Counted from the first letter of the stretch, positions 35,523 to 44,808 are shown. The stretch is 64,000 nucleotides of DNA from Mesorhizobium australicum WSM2073 (GCF_000230995.2 NC_019973.1:5284001-5348000); one strand, 5' to 3'. Made by a program: numbers and translations. Notes: a model not told the origin generated them from the letters alone.

Positions 35523-36818
35523 TCAGCCGAACGCTTGCAGCGCGGCCTCGAGCTCCGGATGCGTGGCGGCGTAGTCGCGCGCGGGAATGCCTGCCGCGGC
35601 GGCTTCGAAAGCATCGTGCAGACTTTGAACGCCGGCGGCCGGACCGCCGGGATGCGCCATGATCCCGCCGCCGCAGCAATAGATGAAATCGTTCGTGCCG
35701 AGCCTTCCATAGGTCTCGCCCGCCTGCACCGCGGTCTGTCCGGACGAAAACACCGGCATCACCGTATCGGGCCGGTCGGCCCGGCCGAACATCGGAGTGA
35801 GGCAGGCGTGGGCGGATGCCATCACCGAATCGTCGGGCTCGCAGAACTTGTTGGACAGCCCGTTGACGTGCATGTGGTCGATGCCGGCCAGGCGCCAGAA
35901 TTTCTGGTAGGCGAGATAGCTCATGCCGACATCAGGAGAACGGCTGAAGAGACCCCAGCCCGCCCGATGGCCGTGCAGCGCGACGGCGGAATGCCGGCGC
36001 ATCTTGACGACACCCGACAGGCCGACGGAATTGAGGACAAGCATGGCGCAGGTGCCGCCACGGCGCTCGATCAGGTCAAGCTGGCGGCGCATGGCGTCGA
36101 TGTCGCCGGAAATGTTGGCCGCGTACATGATCTTGCGCCCAGTCCTGTCGGCGTGCCGGTCGATGACAGCCATGACCGCCTCGAACCGCTGTTCGAACGG
36201 CGAATGCGGGGGATCTCCCATCAGTTCGTCGTCCTTGATGAAGTCGAGGCCGGCTGAGATCAGCGTATCGGCCAGGGTCGCGGTCTCCCGCGGCGTAAGG
36301 CCGACGCTCGGTTTGACGATGGTGCCGATCAGCGGCCGTCCCGTGACGCCGGTCAGACGACGCGTGCCTTCGACAGCGAAGGCCGGCCCCGGATAGGCAT
36401 CAGCGAAGACATCGGGAAAGCTGACGTCGAGCAGACGCATGGCCGAGAAATGATGCAGCTCGAACAGATTGCCGAGCACCGTCGACCAGACCGAAGCCAG
36501 CACGGTGCCCATGTTCTCGATGTTCCAGGAAAGACCCACTTTGGCCCGGCGCGGCCTGACGGCCGCCGCATCTCCGGGCGCGCGCGAAAACGGCAACGCC
36601 TCGCCATCGACCTCGCCAAGATCCTCGATGAATTCGACGCGCGCGCCAAATCTGAGCAGCAGTTCCGGCGTCTCCCCAGGGATCGGACGGAATGTCCCGC
36701 TCGATTGCTCACCCGCCATCGCGGCCGCGGCGACCTCCATGGGATAGCGGGTTTCGATCAGGTAGGTGGCGTTAAGACGACCGGTCAATGCAGGCTTCCC
36801 GGCTGGAATGAACTTCAT
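35523..36818 (-). CDS. RuBisCO-like protein, locus A (form IV)
   Basis: A 431-residue RuBisCO large-subunit homologue with the N-terminal alpha/beta domain and the C-terminal TIM barrel. The GTIVKP lysine (K169), the FIKDDE motif with carbamylatable lysine K195 and metal ligands D197/E198, the HGHRAG histidine (H284) and the C-terminal CGGGIMAHPGGPAAG phosphate-binding turn are all present. It is no true RuBisCO: no small subunit or Calvin genes are present, and the loop-6 region reads NGLSNKF. Roughly 40% of residues match the second RuBisCO-like protein at 51870 by eye. Gene neighbours (oxidoisomerase paralogue, TIM barrel, NanR-like regulator) point to decarboxylation or carbon-carbon cleavage of an oxo acid-sugar phosphate. 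The substrate is unknown. Confidence 0.85.
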   Translation of the reverse strand: MKFIPAGKPALTGRLNATYLIETRYPMEVAAAAMAGEQSSGTFRPIPGETPELLLRFGARVEFIEDLGEVDGEALPFSRAPGDAAAVRPRRAKVGLSWNIENMGTVLASVWSTVLGNLFELHHFSAMRLLDVSFPDVFADAYPGPAFAVEGTRRLTGVTGRPLIGTIVKPSVGLTPRETATLADTLISAGLDFIKDDELMGDPPHSPFEQRFEAVMAVIDRHADRTGRKIMYAANISGDIDAMRRQLDLIERRGGTCAMLVLNSVGLSGVVKMRRHSAVALHGHRAGWGLFSRSPDVGMSYLAYQKFWRLAGIDHMHVNGLSNKFCEPDDSVMASAHACLTPMFGRADRPDTVMPVFSSGQTAVQAGETYGRLGTNDFIYCCGGGIMAHPGGPAAGVQSLHDAFEAAAAGIPARDYAATHPELEAALQAFG

Positions 36819-36839
36819 AACGGGAGCGATAGCATCAAA

Positions 36840-36858
36840 ATGATATCATGTCATCACA
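36840..36858. promoter_or_regulatory. palindrome upstream of the locus A RuBisCO-like gene
   Basis: ATGATATCAT (36840-36849) is a perfect palindrome followed by GTCATCACA, in the 71-bp gap between the GntR gene stop and the RuBisCO-like start. Related ATATGATGAC strings occur at 37692 and 42578, also in promoter regions of this locus. This may be an internal operator; evidence is limited to these matches. Confidence 0.3.
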
Positions 36859-36889
36859 TGAGTTTTCCCGGTCAAAAAATTTGCGACTG

Positions 36890-37606
36890 TCAGTCCCCGC
36901 CGTCGTTGCCCGCCAGTTTCGAATAGAGTTCGTTGGCGCGGCCTATATGGTCCGCCATGGCGGCGCTGGCGCCTTCGGCGTCGCCGCTGGCGATCGCCTT
37001 GTAGATGCGTTCGTGTTCCTCGACCGTCAGACGCTCGGCGCCTTTCACGGCCACGAGATCGCGCTTGAAGCGCGACAGCCATTCGAGCATGCCCTTGGCC
37101 ACGGCCGCGATCATCGAATTGCCGCTCATTTCCGCTATGACGGCGTGGAATTCCATGTCGGCGGTTACGAACCGAGCCTGGTCGCCCTTCGCCTCGCGTA
37201 GGTGGCGCAAGGTCCCGGCAAGCCGTTCCAGGCTCTTGGCCGTGGCGCGTCGCGTGGCGATCCGAACCAGGCCCGTTTCCAGCAAGAGCCTGACTTCTTT
37301 GAGTTCTTCGAGGCCGCGCGAATTCGTCGCCAGCATCATGACCATTGCCGCGGAGACCTGATCGACGATCACCTCCGGTGTCGGGTTGATGACGCGCGCC
37401 CGTTCGCCGTGCGATATCCGGATGAGCCCCATCTGCTGCAGCGTCAGCATCGCTTCCCGGATCGACGGCCGCCCGACGCCGATCATCGTCATCAGTTCCT
37501 TTTCCGACGGCAATTGGGAACCGGGCGGAAATTCGGATGTCGAGATCGCCGCCATCAGCCGATCGAGCACCTCGACATACAACTTCTTCTTCTGGACCGG
37601 TTCCAT
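36890..37606 (-). CDS. GntR-family (FadR/NanR type) transcriptional regulator, locus A
   Basis: A 238-residue regulator with an N-terminal winged helix (LYVEVLDRLMAAISTSEFPPGSQLPSEKELMTMIGVGRPSIREAMLTLQQMGLI, about residues 9-64) and a C-terminal FCD ligand-binding domain (KEVRLLLETGLVRIA; DMEFHAVIAEMSGN; EEHERIYKAI). The ISHGERARV segment after the HTH is shared with the second GntR protein at 50944, so the two are paralogues of the NanR kind. ATG 37606 was chosen because AGGAG lies 8 bp upstream; the ATG at 37612 is too close. Head of the locus A operon and divergent from the fused ABC transporter genes. Confidence 0.84.
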   Translation of the reverse strand: MEPVQKKKLYVEVLDRLMAAISTSEFPPGSQLPSEKELMTMIGVGRPSIREAMLTLQQMGLIRISHGERARVINPTPEVIVDQVSAAMVMMLATNSRGLEELKEVRLLLETGLVRIATRRATAKSLERLAGTLRHLREAKGDQARFVTADMEFHAVIAEMSGNSMIAAVAKGMLEWLSRFKRDLVAVKGAERLTVEEHERIYKAIASGDAEGASAAMADHIGRANELYSKLAGNDGGD

Positions 37607-37853
37607 CCGCATCTCTCCTGATCGTTTCCCGGGGGCAATCGATCCCGAGTCGCACCAACAGGCAAGGTCCCCGCTAATAATTGACATTACATATATGATG
37701 ACCTAGCGTCCAGTGTGGCCAGTCTCAACGCGGCGCGTGACGGCAAACATAGTGTCGGCACGGCCCGACTGGCCAGGGATGAGACGGAGAACCCGGCGGG
37801 CGCGTTGCTCCCGTGGACGCGGTCAAATGAGGTTCCGAGTGGCTTGCCTATTT

Positions 37854-37883
37854 GGTATGCTGGTATAACATGTAGCTGGTATG
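37854..37883 (+). promoter_or_regulatory. GGTAT tandem array, candidate NanR-type operator
   Basis: GGTATG (37854), GGTATA (37862) and GGTATG (37878) lie in an exact 8-bp register, with a degenerate unit ATGTAG at 37870. E. coli NanR, a regulator of the same FadR subfamily as both GntR proteins here, binds tandem GGTATA repeats. The array is 77 bp upstream of the locus A substrate-binding protein start. The rest of the 353-bp gap (37607-37959) shows no gene. Confidence 0.6.
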
Positions 37884-37959
37884 GTGTCCTTCGGAAGAGA
37901 CACCTTTACGGAGTGACAGACGAGCCGATCAGGTCGGCCGATTTTTGGGAGGAGAGATC

Positions 37960-38982
37960 ATGAAGTTTTCAATTGTGGCGGCGCTTGCCGGCGCCGCGCT
38001 GGCCAGTGCTTCTGTTTTGCCGGCGATCGCATCGTCGGACAAACCGGTGATCGCGCTCGCCAACGCCTATTACGGCAACACCTGGCGCCACCAGATGGTG
38101 GAGGCGTTCGAGGCCTCGGCCAAGGAAGCCAAGGCGGGTGGCCAGATCGCCGATTACATCATCATGAACGGTGACGGCTCGGTGGCGCAGCAGAACAGCC
38201 AGATCGCCGAGCTGATCCTCAAGAAGGTCGATGTGCTCGCCGTCGACGCCGCCTCGGAGACCGCGGTCAACGGCATCATCGAAAAGGCCTGCAAGGCCGG
38301 CATCATCGTCGTTTCCTTCGATTCGGTTGCTTCGGCGCCCTGCAACTACCAGCTCAACTTCGACTTCAAGGGCTACAAGGCGGCCCAGGCCGAAGCCGTC
38401 TTCAAGATGATCGGCGGCAAGGGCAACGTCATCCAGGTGCGCGGCGTGAAGGGCTCTGCGCCCGACAACGACATGTTCAATGCGCAGCAGTCGGTGCTGG
38501 CGAAATATCCCGACATCAAGGTTGTCGCCACCGTTTACGGCCAGGCGACCGCCTCGGTCGCGCAGGCGGCGATCGCCAACGTCCTGCCCTCGCTGCCACA
38601 TGTCGACGCCGTGCTCGGCCAGGGCGGCAGCGATGATGTCGGCATCGCCCAGGCCTTCGTCCAGTTTGGCGGCGATTATGCCGGCAAGATGCCGATCATC
38701 GAAGGCGGCGGCGGCACCGACTTCGTCAAATGGTGGGCCGAAGAGAATGCCAAGAATGGCTACCAGACCGTCTCGATGAACACCACGCCGGGCATTGGCG
38801 GCGCCGCGTTCTGGCTCGGCCTTTCGCTGCTCAAGGGCGGCAAGGCACCGAAGCTGATGATCATGCCGGTGGCGACGGTCGATGCCAGCAATCTCAAGGA
38901 GTATGCGAAGCTGCCGGGCGGCCAGATCATCAGCCCTACCTATTCGCTCGACTGGGTCAAGCAGAACCTGCTCAGCAAGTAG
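37960..38982 (+). CDS. ABC sugar transporter, substrate-binding protein (locus A)
   Basis: A 340-residue ribose-type periplasmic receptor. The signal peptide (about residues 1-24, MKFSIVAALAGAALASASV) ends near AIASSDKP. The type I binding-protein fold is seen from IALANAYYGNTWRHQMVEAFE and VLAVDAASETAVNGIIEKAC onward. GGGAGGAG lies 7 bp upstream of the ATG at 37960. It leads a transporter operon that ends with the oxidoisomerase gene at 42631. A GC hairpin after its stop probably raises its level over the downstream genes. The ligand is unknown; a pentose, apionate or similar acid sugar is inferred from context. Confidence 0.84.
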   Translation: MKFSIVAALAGAALASASVLPAIASSDKPVIALANAYYGNTWRHQMVEAFEASAKEAKAGGQIADYIIMNGDGSVAQQNSQIAELILKKVDVLAVDAASETAVNGIIEKACKAGIIVVSFDSVASAPCNYQLNFDFKGYKAAQAEAVFKMIGGKGNVIQVRGVKGSAPDNDMFNAQQSVLAKYPDIKVVATVYGQATASVAQAAIANVLPSLPHVDAVLGQGGSDDVGIAQAFVQFGGDYAGKMPIIEGGGGTDFVKWWAEENAKNGYQTVSMNTTPGIGGAAFWLGLSLLKGGKAPKLMIMPVATVDASNLKEYAKLPGGQIISPTYSLDWVKQNLLSK

Positions 38983-38994
38983 GGCTGCCATTGC

Positions 38995-39034
38995 CAGGGA
39001 CCGGGCGCCGCCAAACGGCCGCGCCCGGTCCCTG
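38995..39034 (+). terminator. intercistronic stem-loop after the binding-protein gene
   Basis: CAGGGACCGGGCG (38995-39007) pairs perfectly with CGCCCGGTCCCTG (39022-39034). There is no T-run, so it is more likely an RNA-stabilising or attenuating hairpin than a full terminator, as often seen after binding-protein genes in ABC operons. Confidence 0.65.
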
Positions 39035-39055
39035 CCCGTAAGAATCGGAGGACGA

Positions 39056-41530
39056 ATGTCCCATCTTGCCGTAACCGATCCGGAGGGCGCTGCCGCTACG
39101 GTGCCCGACACCATGCCAAACGTCGTCTCGCTGTCGCGGATCACCAAGAGCTTCGGGCCGACGCTGGCGAATGCGCAAATCGACCTCGCCGTCTCGGCCG
39201 GCGAAATCATCGGCCTGGTCGGTGGCAATGGCGCCGGCAAATCGACGCTGATGCGCATCCTGTGCGGGGCGACGCCACCGACCCTCGGCTCGATTTCGTT
39301 CACCGGCCAGGATGTGGGCTTCGCCGACTACGACACGGCGGAGGCGCAAAGGCGCGGCATCCGCATGGTGCATCAGGAACTGTCGCTGTGCGCCAACCTT
39401 TCCGTGGCCGAGAACTTCTTCCTGGAGACGCCAGGCGACGCAGGCAACCGGCCGGGCTGGCGCGTGCTCTATCGAGCCCGCGCCCGGGCGGCGCTGGACG
39501 CCGTCTTTCCCGCCAACGGCATCGATGTGAACGCCGAAGTCGGCCATCTCTCCATCGCCGAGCGGCAGATGGTCGAGATCGCGCGCGCCGCCGCCACGCC
39601 GGGTGTCAAGCTGATCGTGCTCGACGAGCCGACCTCCTCGCTCGACCTCGACCGCTCGAGGCAGTTGCGGGCCTTCATCCGCGAACGAGCCAAATCCGGC
39701 CTTGCCTTCATCTTCATCAGCCACAAGCTGCAGGAAATCATCGACATCGCCACGCAGGTGATGGTGCTGCGCAACGGGCGCACCGCCTGGCGCGGCGATG
39801 TCGCCGGCACTTCGATTGGCCAACTTGTGCAGCTCATGGGCGGCGACGCCAATTCGATCCACCAGCACAGCGCCACTGCCGCCAGCAGCGGCGAGGCGCT
39901 GGTCAAACTGTCCGGCTTCCTGACTGCCGGGCTCGGCCGCGACGTCGAGATCGGCCGCGGCGAGATCATCGGACTGGCAGGGCTCGAGGGCAGCGGACAG
40001 AAGGAGTTGCTGCACGCCATTTTCGAGCCGGATTCCGCCAGGGGGGCCGCGGTGACCCGGAGCGGCGATGCCGGTTTCATTGCCGGCGACCGCCAGAAGG
40101 AAGGCGTGTTCCCGCTGTGGAGCGTGCTTGGAAACATCAGCATTGGCAGCCTTGCCCGCCGTCCGGCACTGGGGCTGGTTTCGCAGCGTGCCAACCGCGA
40201 GGCGGCGGCCGAAGCGGCCGGCCGGCTGCGGCTCGACGACAAGCGCTTCGGCTCCAACATCCTCGAACTCAGCGGCGGCAACCAGCAGAAGGCGCTGGTT
40301 GCGCGCGCGCTCGTCGCCGACGCTCCGATCCTGCTGCTCGACGATCCGACGCGCGGCGTCGATATTGCCACCAAGCAGGACTTCTACAGGCTCTGCAACG
40401 AGATAGCGCGCAGCGGGCGCACGCTGGTCTGGCATACGACCGAAGATGCCGAGCTTTTGGCCTGCGACCGCGTGCTGGTGTTTTCGGGCGGGCGCATCGT
40501 CAAGGAATTGAGCGGAGCGGCGATCACGGAATCGGCCGTCGTCGGCGCATCCTTCGCCCAGCAGGCGGACACGCGCGCCGGCCCGCGACACAGCACCGCC
40601 GGCGCCGGGCTTGCCCGCCGGCTGGTGAACGCGGCTCCCTTCATCGGCCTCGCCGCCGTGCTGGCGGTGATGATCTCGGCCAACCCGGCGGTCGCTTCGA
40701 TCTTCGGGCTCGACCTGCTCCTGATGCCGGCGCTGTCGCTGGTGCTGGTGACGGCGGCGCAGATGTTCATCGTCGGCGGCAGCGAGATCGATCTCGGCGT
40801 CGGCGCCTTTGCCGGCCTGGTCAGCGTGCTCTCCGCCACACTGCTCTACGATCAGCCATGGCTCGGCGCGCTGGCGCTGGCGGCGGCGGTCGCCGCCTAT
40901 GCCGGGCTTGGCGGCCTGATCCAGGCACGCAAGATCCCAGCCATCGTCGTCACGCTTGGCGCCTCTTTCATCTGGATGGGACTGGGCTACGCGCTGCAGC
41001 CGACGCCGGGCGGCGCCAGCCCCGAATGGCTGTCGGCGATGTTCAGCTGGTCACTGGGTTTCCTGCCCACCTCCATCATCTTAATCGCCGCGGTCGCGCT
41101 GGTGGTGCTGGTGATCGACCGGCTGCCGCTCGGCGTGGTGCTGCGCGGCTTCGGCAACAATCCGACCGCCATGATCCGCTCCGGCTGGTCGCCGACGCGC
41201 TATGCGCTGGTGCGCTACCTCGTCGCCGGACTGTTCGCGGCTGCCGCCGGCCTGTCGCTGACCGCGATCAACACGGCAAGCGATATCAATTCCGGCAATT
41301 CGTTCACGCTGCTCAGCGTCGCCGCCGTGGTGATGGGCGGCTGCTCGCTGCTGGGCGGCGTCATCTCGCCGGTCGGCGCCGTCGCCGGGGCGGTCACGCT
41401 GGCCTTGATCGGCGCCTTGCTCGGCACGCTGAACGTGAGCAGCGACTTCAACGCGGCAACGCAAGGGCTGATCCTCATCGCCCTGCTGACGCTGCGCAGC
41501 CTGACCGCCGACCGCAGGAGCGAACAATGA
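39056..41530 (+). CDS. ABC transporter ATPase-permease fusion (RbsA-RbsC type, locus A)
   Basis: An 824-residue single chain that joins a full two-cassette sugar ATPase to a permease. Cassette 1 has Walker A GGNGAGKST (residues 57-65), LSIAERQMVEIARA and LIVLDEPTSSLDLD. Cassette 2 has a degenerate P-loop (GLEGSGQKE) but intact LSGGNQQKALVARAL and LLLDDPTRGVD. From about residue 515 a hydrophobic RbsC-like permease of about ten segments follows (VGGSEIDLGVGAFAGLVSVLSA near 575). Normally these are two proteins. The frame is uninterrupted and the next gene, a second separate permease, overlaps its stop by 4 bp. ATG 39056 has a GGAGG site. Fusion joint is read directly. Confidence 0.85.
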   Translation: MSHLAVTDPEGAAATVPDTMPNVVSLSRITKSFGPTLANAQIDLAVSAGEIIGLVGGNGAGKSTLMRILCGATPPTLGSISFTGQDVGFADYDTAEAQRRGIRMVHQELSLCANLSVAENFFLETPGDAGNRPGWRVLYRARARAALDAVFPANGIDVNAEVGHLSIAERQMVEIARAAATPGVKLIVLDEPTSSLDLDRSRQLRAFIRERAKSGLAFIFISHKLQEIIDIATQVMVLRNGRTAWRGDVAGTSIGQLVQLMGGDANSIHQHSATAASSGEALVKLSGFLTAGLGRDVEIGRGEIIGLAGLEGSGQKELLHAIFEPDSARGAAVTRSGDAGFIAGDRQKEGVFPLWSVLGNISIGSLARRPALGLVSQRANREAAAEAAGRLRLDDKRFGSNILELSGGNQQKALVARALVADAPILLLDDPTRGVDIATKQDFYRLCNEIARSGRTLVWHTTEDAELLACDRVLVFSGGRIVKELSGAAITESAVVGASFAQQADTRAGPRHSTAGAGLARRLVNAAPFIGLAAVLAVMISANPAVASIFGLDLLLMPALSLVLVTAAQMFIVGGSEIDLGVGAFAGLVSVLSATLLYDQPWLGALALAAAVAAYAGLGGLIQARKIPAIVVTLGASFIWMGLGYALQPTPGGASPEWLSAMFSWSLGFLPTSIILIAAVALVVLVIDRLPLGVVLRGFGNNPTAMIRSGWSPTRYALVRYLVAGLFAAAAGLSLTAINTASDINSGNSFTLLSVAAVVMGGCSLLGGVISPVGAVAGAVTLALIGALLGTLNVSSDFNAATQGLILIALLTLRSLTADRRSEQ

Positions 41531-42534
41531 ACGGCCTCGCCGCCTTCAGCCTGTGGGCGCAGAAGAACCGCTGGGTCTGGTCGGCGATCGGCGTGCTCGT
41601 GCTTTGGCTGGTGCTGTCCATCGTCACCAACCGGTTCAGCCTCTCCAGCCTGTCGGGCATCATTCTATCGGCGTCGTTCCTGACCGTTGTCGGCATAGGC
41701 CAGATGTTCGTCGTCACCACCGGGCGCGGCAATATCGACCTTTCGGTGGCGTCGGTGATCACGCTCAGCGCCTTCGTGGCGCTGCTCACCATCAAGGGCC
41801 AGGATGCCAACCTCGCCATCGGCGTGGGTGCGGCGATCCTGCTCGGCCTTGCGGTCGGCTGCTTGAACTCGCTGCTCGTCGTCGGGCTGAACATACCAGC
41901 CATCATCGCCACGCTGGCGACGGGTTATGTGCTGGCGACGGCAACGCTGCTGTCGAACCGCGCCATATCGGGTTTCGCCGTCAGCCCGCTCTTGAAGACG
42001 CTGGCGACGGGCCGCGTCTCCGGCGTGCCGATCATGGCCGTCATCGCCATTGTCGGCGTGGCCGCGACCGCGTTCGTGCTGCGCTACACGGTGTTCGGAC
42101 AGTTGCTGTCGGCGGTCGGCCAGAATCGCACCGCCGCGCGACTGGCGGCGATCCGCAACAACCGGATCATCGCGTCGGCGTTCATCATCTCGGCGGTGCT
42201 GGCTTCGCTCAACGGGCTGCTGCTCGGCGCTTATATAGGCGGCGCCTTCCTCGAAATGGGCCAGCCCTATCTTCTGCAGTCGATCGCCGCGGTGGTTCTT
42301 GGCGGAACGCTGATCTTCGGCGGCTCGGCCAGCGCCGTCGGCACGCTGTTCGCCAGCATCCTTTTGATCCTCATCGTCACCACCATGCAGATCGTCGGCC
42401 TGCCGCCAGGTGCGCAGGACATCGTGCAAGGCATCGTCGTCATCTTCGTTCTGGCGCTGGCCGGCCGGCAGGTGCTGTCGAGGCGAGCCGCCGTCGACCG
42501 CGCAGGCGACGACGGCACGCTGAAATCCGAGTGA
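41527..42534 (+). CDS. ABC sugar transporter, second permease (locus A)
   Basis: A 335-residue RbsC-like permease with about ten membrane segments: VVTTGRGNIDLSVASVITLSAFVALL near residue 63 (the family motif GGxDLSVG is changed to TGRGNIDLSV) and the RYTVFGQLLSAVGQNRTAARLAAI loop near 190. Its ATG overlaps the stop of the ATPase-permease fusion (ATGA at 41527). Together with the permease half of the fusion it would form a heterodimeric membrane channel. A much longer open frame in another phase that ends here is a coding shadow. Confidence 0.84.
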   Translation: MNGLAAFSLWAQKNRWVWSAIGVLVLWLVLSIVTNRFSLSSLSGIILSASFLTVVGIGQMFVVTTGRGNIDLSVASVITLSAFVALLTIKGQDANLAIGVGAAILLGLAVGCLNSLLVVGLNIPAIIATLATGYVLATATLLSNRAISGFAVSPLLKTLATGRVSGVPIMAVIAIVGVAATAFVLRYTVFGQLLSAVGQNRTAARLAAIRNNRIIASAFIISAVLASLNGLLLGAYIGGAFLEMGQPYLLQSIAAVVLGGTLIFGGSASAVGTLFASILLILIVTTMQIVGLPPGAQDIVQGIVVIFVLALAGRQVLSRRAAVDRAGDDGTLKSE

Positions 42535-42560
42535 TGATTTCTCTTGCCAAGCTGTGGTAG

Positions 42561-42574
42561 AGTGATCATACCAG
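42561..42574 (+). promoter_or_regulatory. GGTAT-type operator site upstream of apnO
   Basis: AGTGATCATACCAG, whose complement reads CTGGTATGATCACT. It shares the CTGGTATRAT core with sites at 43511 and 51803 and with the array at 37854. It sits 57 bp upstream of the oxidoisomerase ATG. An ATATGATGAC string at 42578 also recurs upstream of locus A. Confidence 0.5.
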
Positions 42575-42630
42575 TAGATATGATGACGATCGGCAATGCC
42601 GGCGTCCCGCGACCAAGGAGCAAGGGCTAG

Positions 42631-43458
42631 ATGACGACGATTGCGCTGTTCGGTGCCGGTGGCAAAATGGGCTACCGCCTTTCGACCAATTTCCGCGGTT
42701 CGCCCTATACGATCCGCCATGTCGAGGTCAGCGAGGCCGGGCGCGAGCGGCTGAAGACCGGACTGGGCTTCGACACGGTCAGCGCCGACGAGGCGCTGGA
42801 AGGCGCGGACGTGGTGATCCTGGCCGTGCCGGACACCCATATCGGCAAGGTCGCGGCCGGCATCGAGAGCAAGCTTGCGCCGGGCACGATGGTCATCGTG
42901 CTCGATGCCGCCGCACCGTTTGCCGGCCATCTGCCTAATCGTCCCGACCTGACCTACTTCGTCACCCATCCCTGTCATCCGCCGATCTTCAACGACGAGA
43001 CCGACATGGCGGCCAAGAAGGATTATTTCGGCGGCGTCAAGGCCAAGCAGCACATGGTCAGCGCACTGATGCAGGGACCGGAGGCCGACTACGCCAAGGG
43101 GGAGGCTATCGCCAAGATCATCTGGGCGCCGGTAATGCGCTCGCACCGCGTTTCCGTCGAACAGATGGCGCTGCTCGAGCCGGGACTTTCGGAAACGGTG
43201 TGCGCCTCGCTGCTGGTCGTCATGAAGGAAGCGGTCGACGAGGTGGTGGCGCGCGGCGTCGACCAGCAGGCGGCACTCGACTTCCTGCTTGGCCACATGA
43301 ACGTGCTCGGCGCCGTCATCTTCGGCGAAACCAAGGGGGTGTTCTCGGATGCCTGCAACAAGGCGATCGAGTTTGGCAAGCCGGTGCTGATGCGCGACGA
43401 CTGGAAGCGCGTCTTCGAGCCCGAAGAGATCGCGGCCAGCATCCAGCGGATCACTTGA
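42631..43458 (+). CDS. apnO: D-apionate oxidoisomerase
   Basis: A 275-residue NAD-dependent enzyme of the phosphogluconate dehydrogenase-like superfamily. IALFGAGGKMGYRLSTNF is at residues 4-21, VVILAVPDTHIGKVAAGI near 61, LDAAAPFAGHLP near 91, VTHPCHPPIFNDETD near 110 and SALMQGPEADYAKGE near 145. ApnO enzymes oxidise D-apionate and move its carbon skeleton to give 3-oxo-isoapionate. D-apiose dehydrogenase, D-apionate lactonase, an OiaX-type RuBisCO-like protein and a DUF1537 kinase in the next 12 kb make that assignment strong. It has its own GGTAT operator, so it may be expressed independently of the transporter upstream. A paralogue lies at 34631. Confidence 0.83.
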   Translation: MTTIALFGAGGKMGYRLSTNFRGSPYTIRHVEVSEAGRERLKTGLGFDTVSADEALEGADVVILAVPDTHIGKVAAGIESKLAPGTMVIVLDAAAPFAGHLPNRPDLTYFVTHPCHPPIFNDETDMAAKKDYFGGVKAKQHMVSALMQGPEADYAKGEAIAKIIWAPVMRSHRVSVEQMALLEPGLSETVCASLLVVMKEAVDEVVARGVDQQAALDFLLGHMNVLGAVIFGETKGVFSDACNKAIEFGKPVLMRDDWKRVFEPEEIAASIQRIT

Positions 43459-43462
43459 GCGT

Positions 43463-43493
43463 CTTAGGTACAGATCTGCCTTAAGTACAGATC
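43463..43493 (+). repeat. short direct repeat after apnO
   Basis: CTTAGGTACAGATC (43463-43476) and CTTAAGTACAGATC (43480-43493) differ at one base and are 17 bp apart. They lie right after the apnO stop, at the left side of the 270-bp gap before the second binding-protein gene. Function unknown. Confidence 0.5.
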
Positions 43494-43504
43494 ACCTGAA
43501 TTTG

Positions 43505-43535
43505 TGGTTGACTCATCATACCAGTTAGCTAAGCT
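43505..43535 (+). promoter_or_regulatory. promoter and operator of the locus B transporter
   Basis: TTGACT (43508-43513) and TAAGCT (43530-43535), 16 bp apart, make a candidate promoter. ACTCATCATACCAG (43511-43524) overlaps the -35 and spacer; it differs by one base from the site at 51803. A GntR-type repressor bound there would exclude polymerase. The rest of the gap to 43728 shows no gene. Confidence 0.55.
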
Positions 43536-43632
43536 AATGTTCGCTCGGATCACGCTTCGCCGGGAGTTCGATGCTGAGACGGGTGGAGGATGGGGGAATA
43601 GGAACTTGCCTTGGCGGAGCTGGTGGGCTTGA

Positions 43633-44670
<1,038 letters not shown>

Positions 44671-44689
44671 GCCGGCACGATATAATTGC

Positions 44690-44715
44690 GAGGGGCGGAC
44701 ACGCGTTCGCCCCTC
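44690..44715 (+). terminator. stem-loop after the locus B binding-protein gene
   Basis: GAGGGGCG (44690-44697) pairs with CGCCCCTC (44708-44715), followed by a T-rich stretch (AGTGCTTTATTTTG). It probably acts as a partial terminator that keeps the binding protein more abundant than the genes after it. Confidence 0.6.
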
Positions 44716-44731
44716 AGTGCTTTATTTTGAT

Positions 44732-44775
44732 GCAATTCCGGACGGGAAACCGTTTCACAGTTTTCCTGGAATTGC
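44732..44775. repeat. palindromic intergenic repeat
   Basis: GCAATTCCGG (44732-44741) and CCTGGAATTGC (44765-44775) form an imperfect inverted repeat around an ACGGGAAACCGTTTCACAG-like centre. It resembles the element at 6557 in its centre (the AAACCG-TTTCACA block against the complementary TGTGACACGGTTTT there), a common Rhizobiales intergenic repeat. Confidence 0.6.
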
Positions 44776-44808
44776 TCTAATTTCACGTTCCGGGTGCTTT
44801 TGACCGCC

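Noticed and set aside
33593..35662. 689-codon frame on the + strand
   Set aside because: Antisense shadow of the TIM-barrel and oxidoisomerase-like genes; no recognisable protein pattern.
35523..36818. RuBisCO-like protein as a methionine-salvage enolase because mtnK/mtnA are 2 kb away
   Set aside because: It lies in a different operon on the other strand, with an ApnO paralogue and a NanR-like regulator; the apionate-type setting explains it better, though this is not proven.
39262..42534. 1090-codon frame on the + strand through the locus A transporter
   Set aside because: It overlaps the ATPase-permease fusion in another phase and is arginine-rich nonsense; only its last part, the permease from 41527, matches a real protein in that phase.
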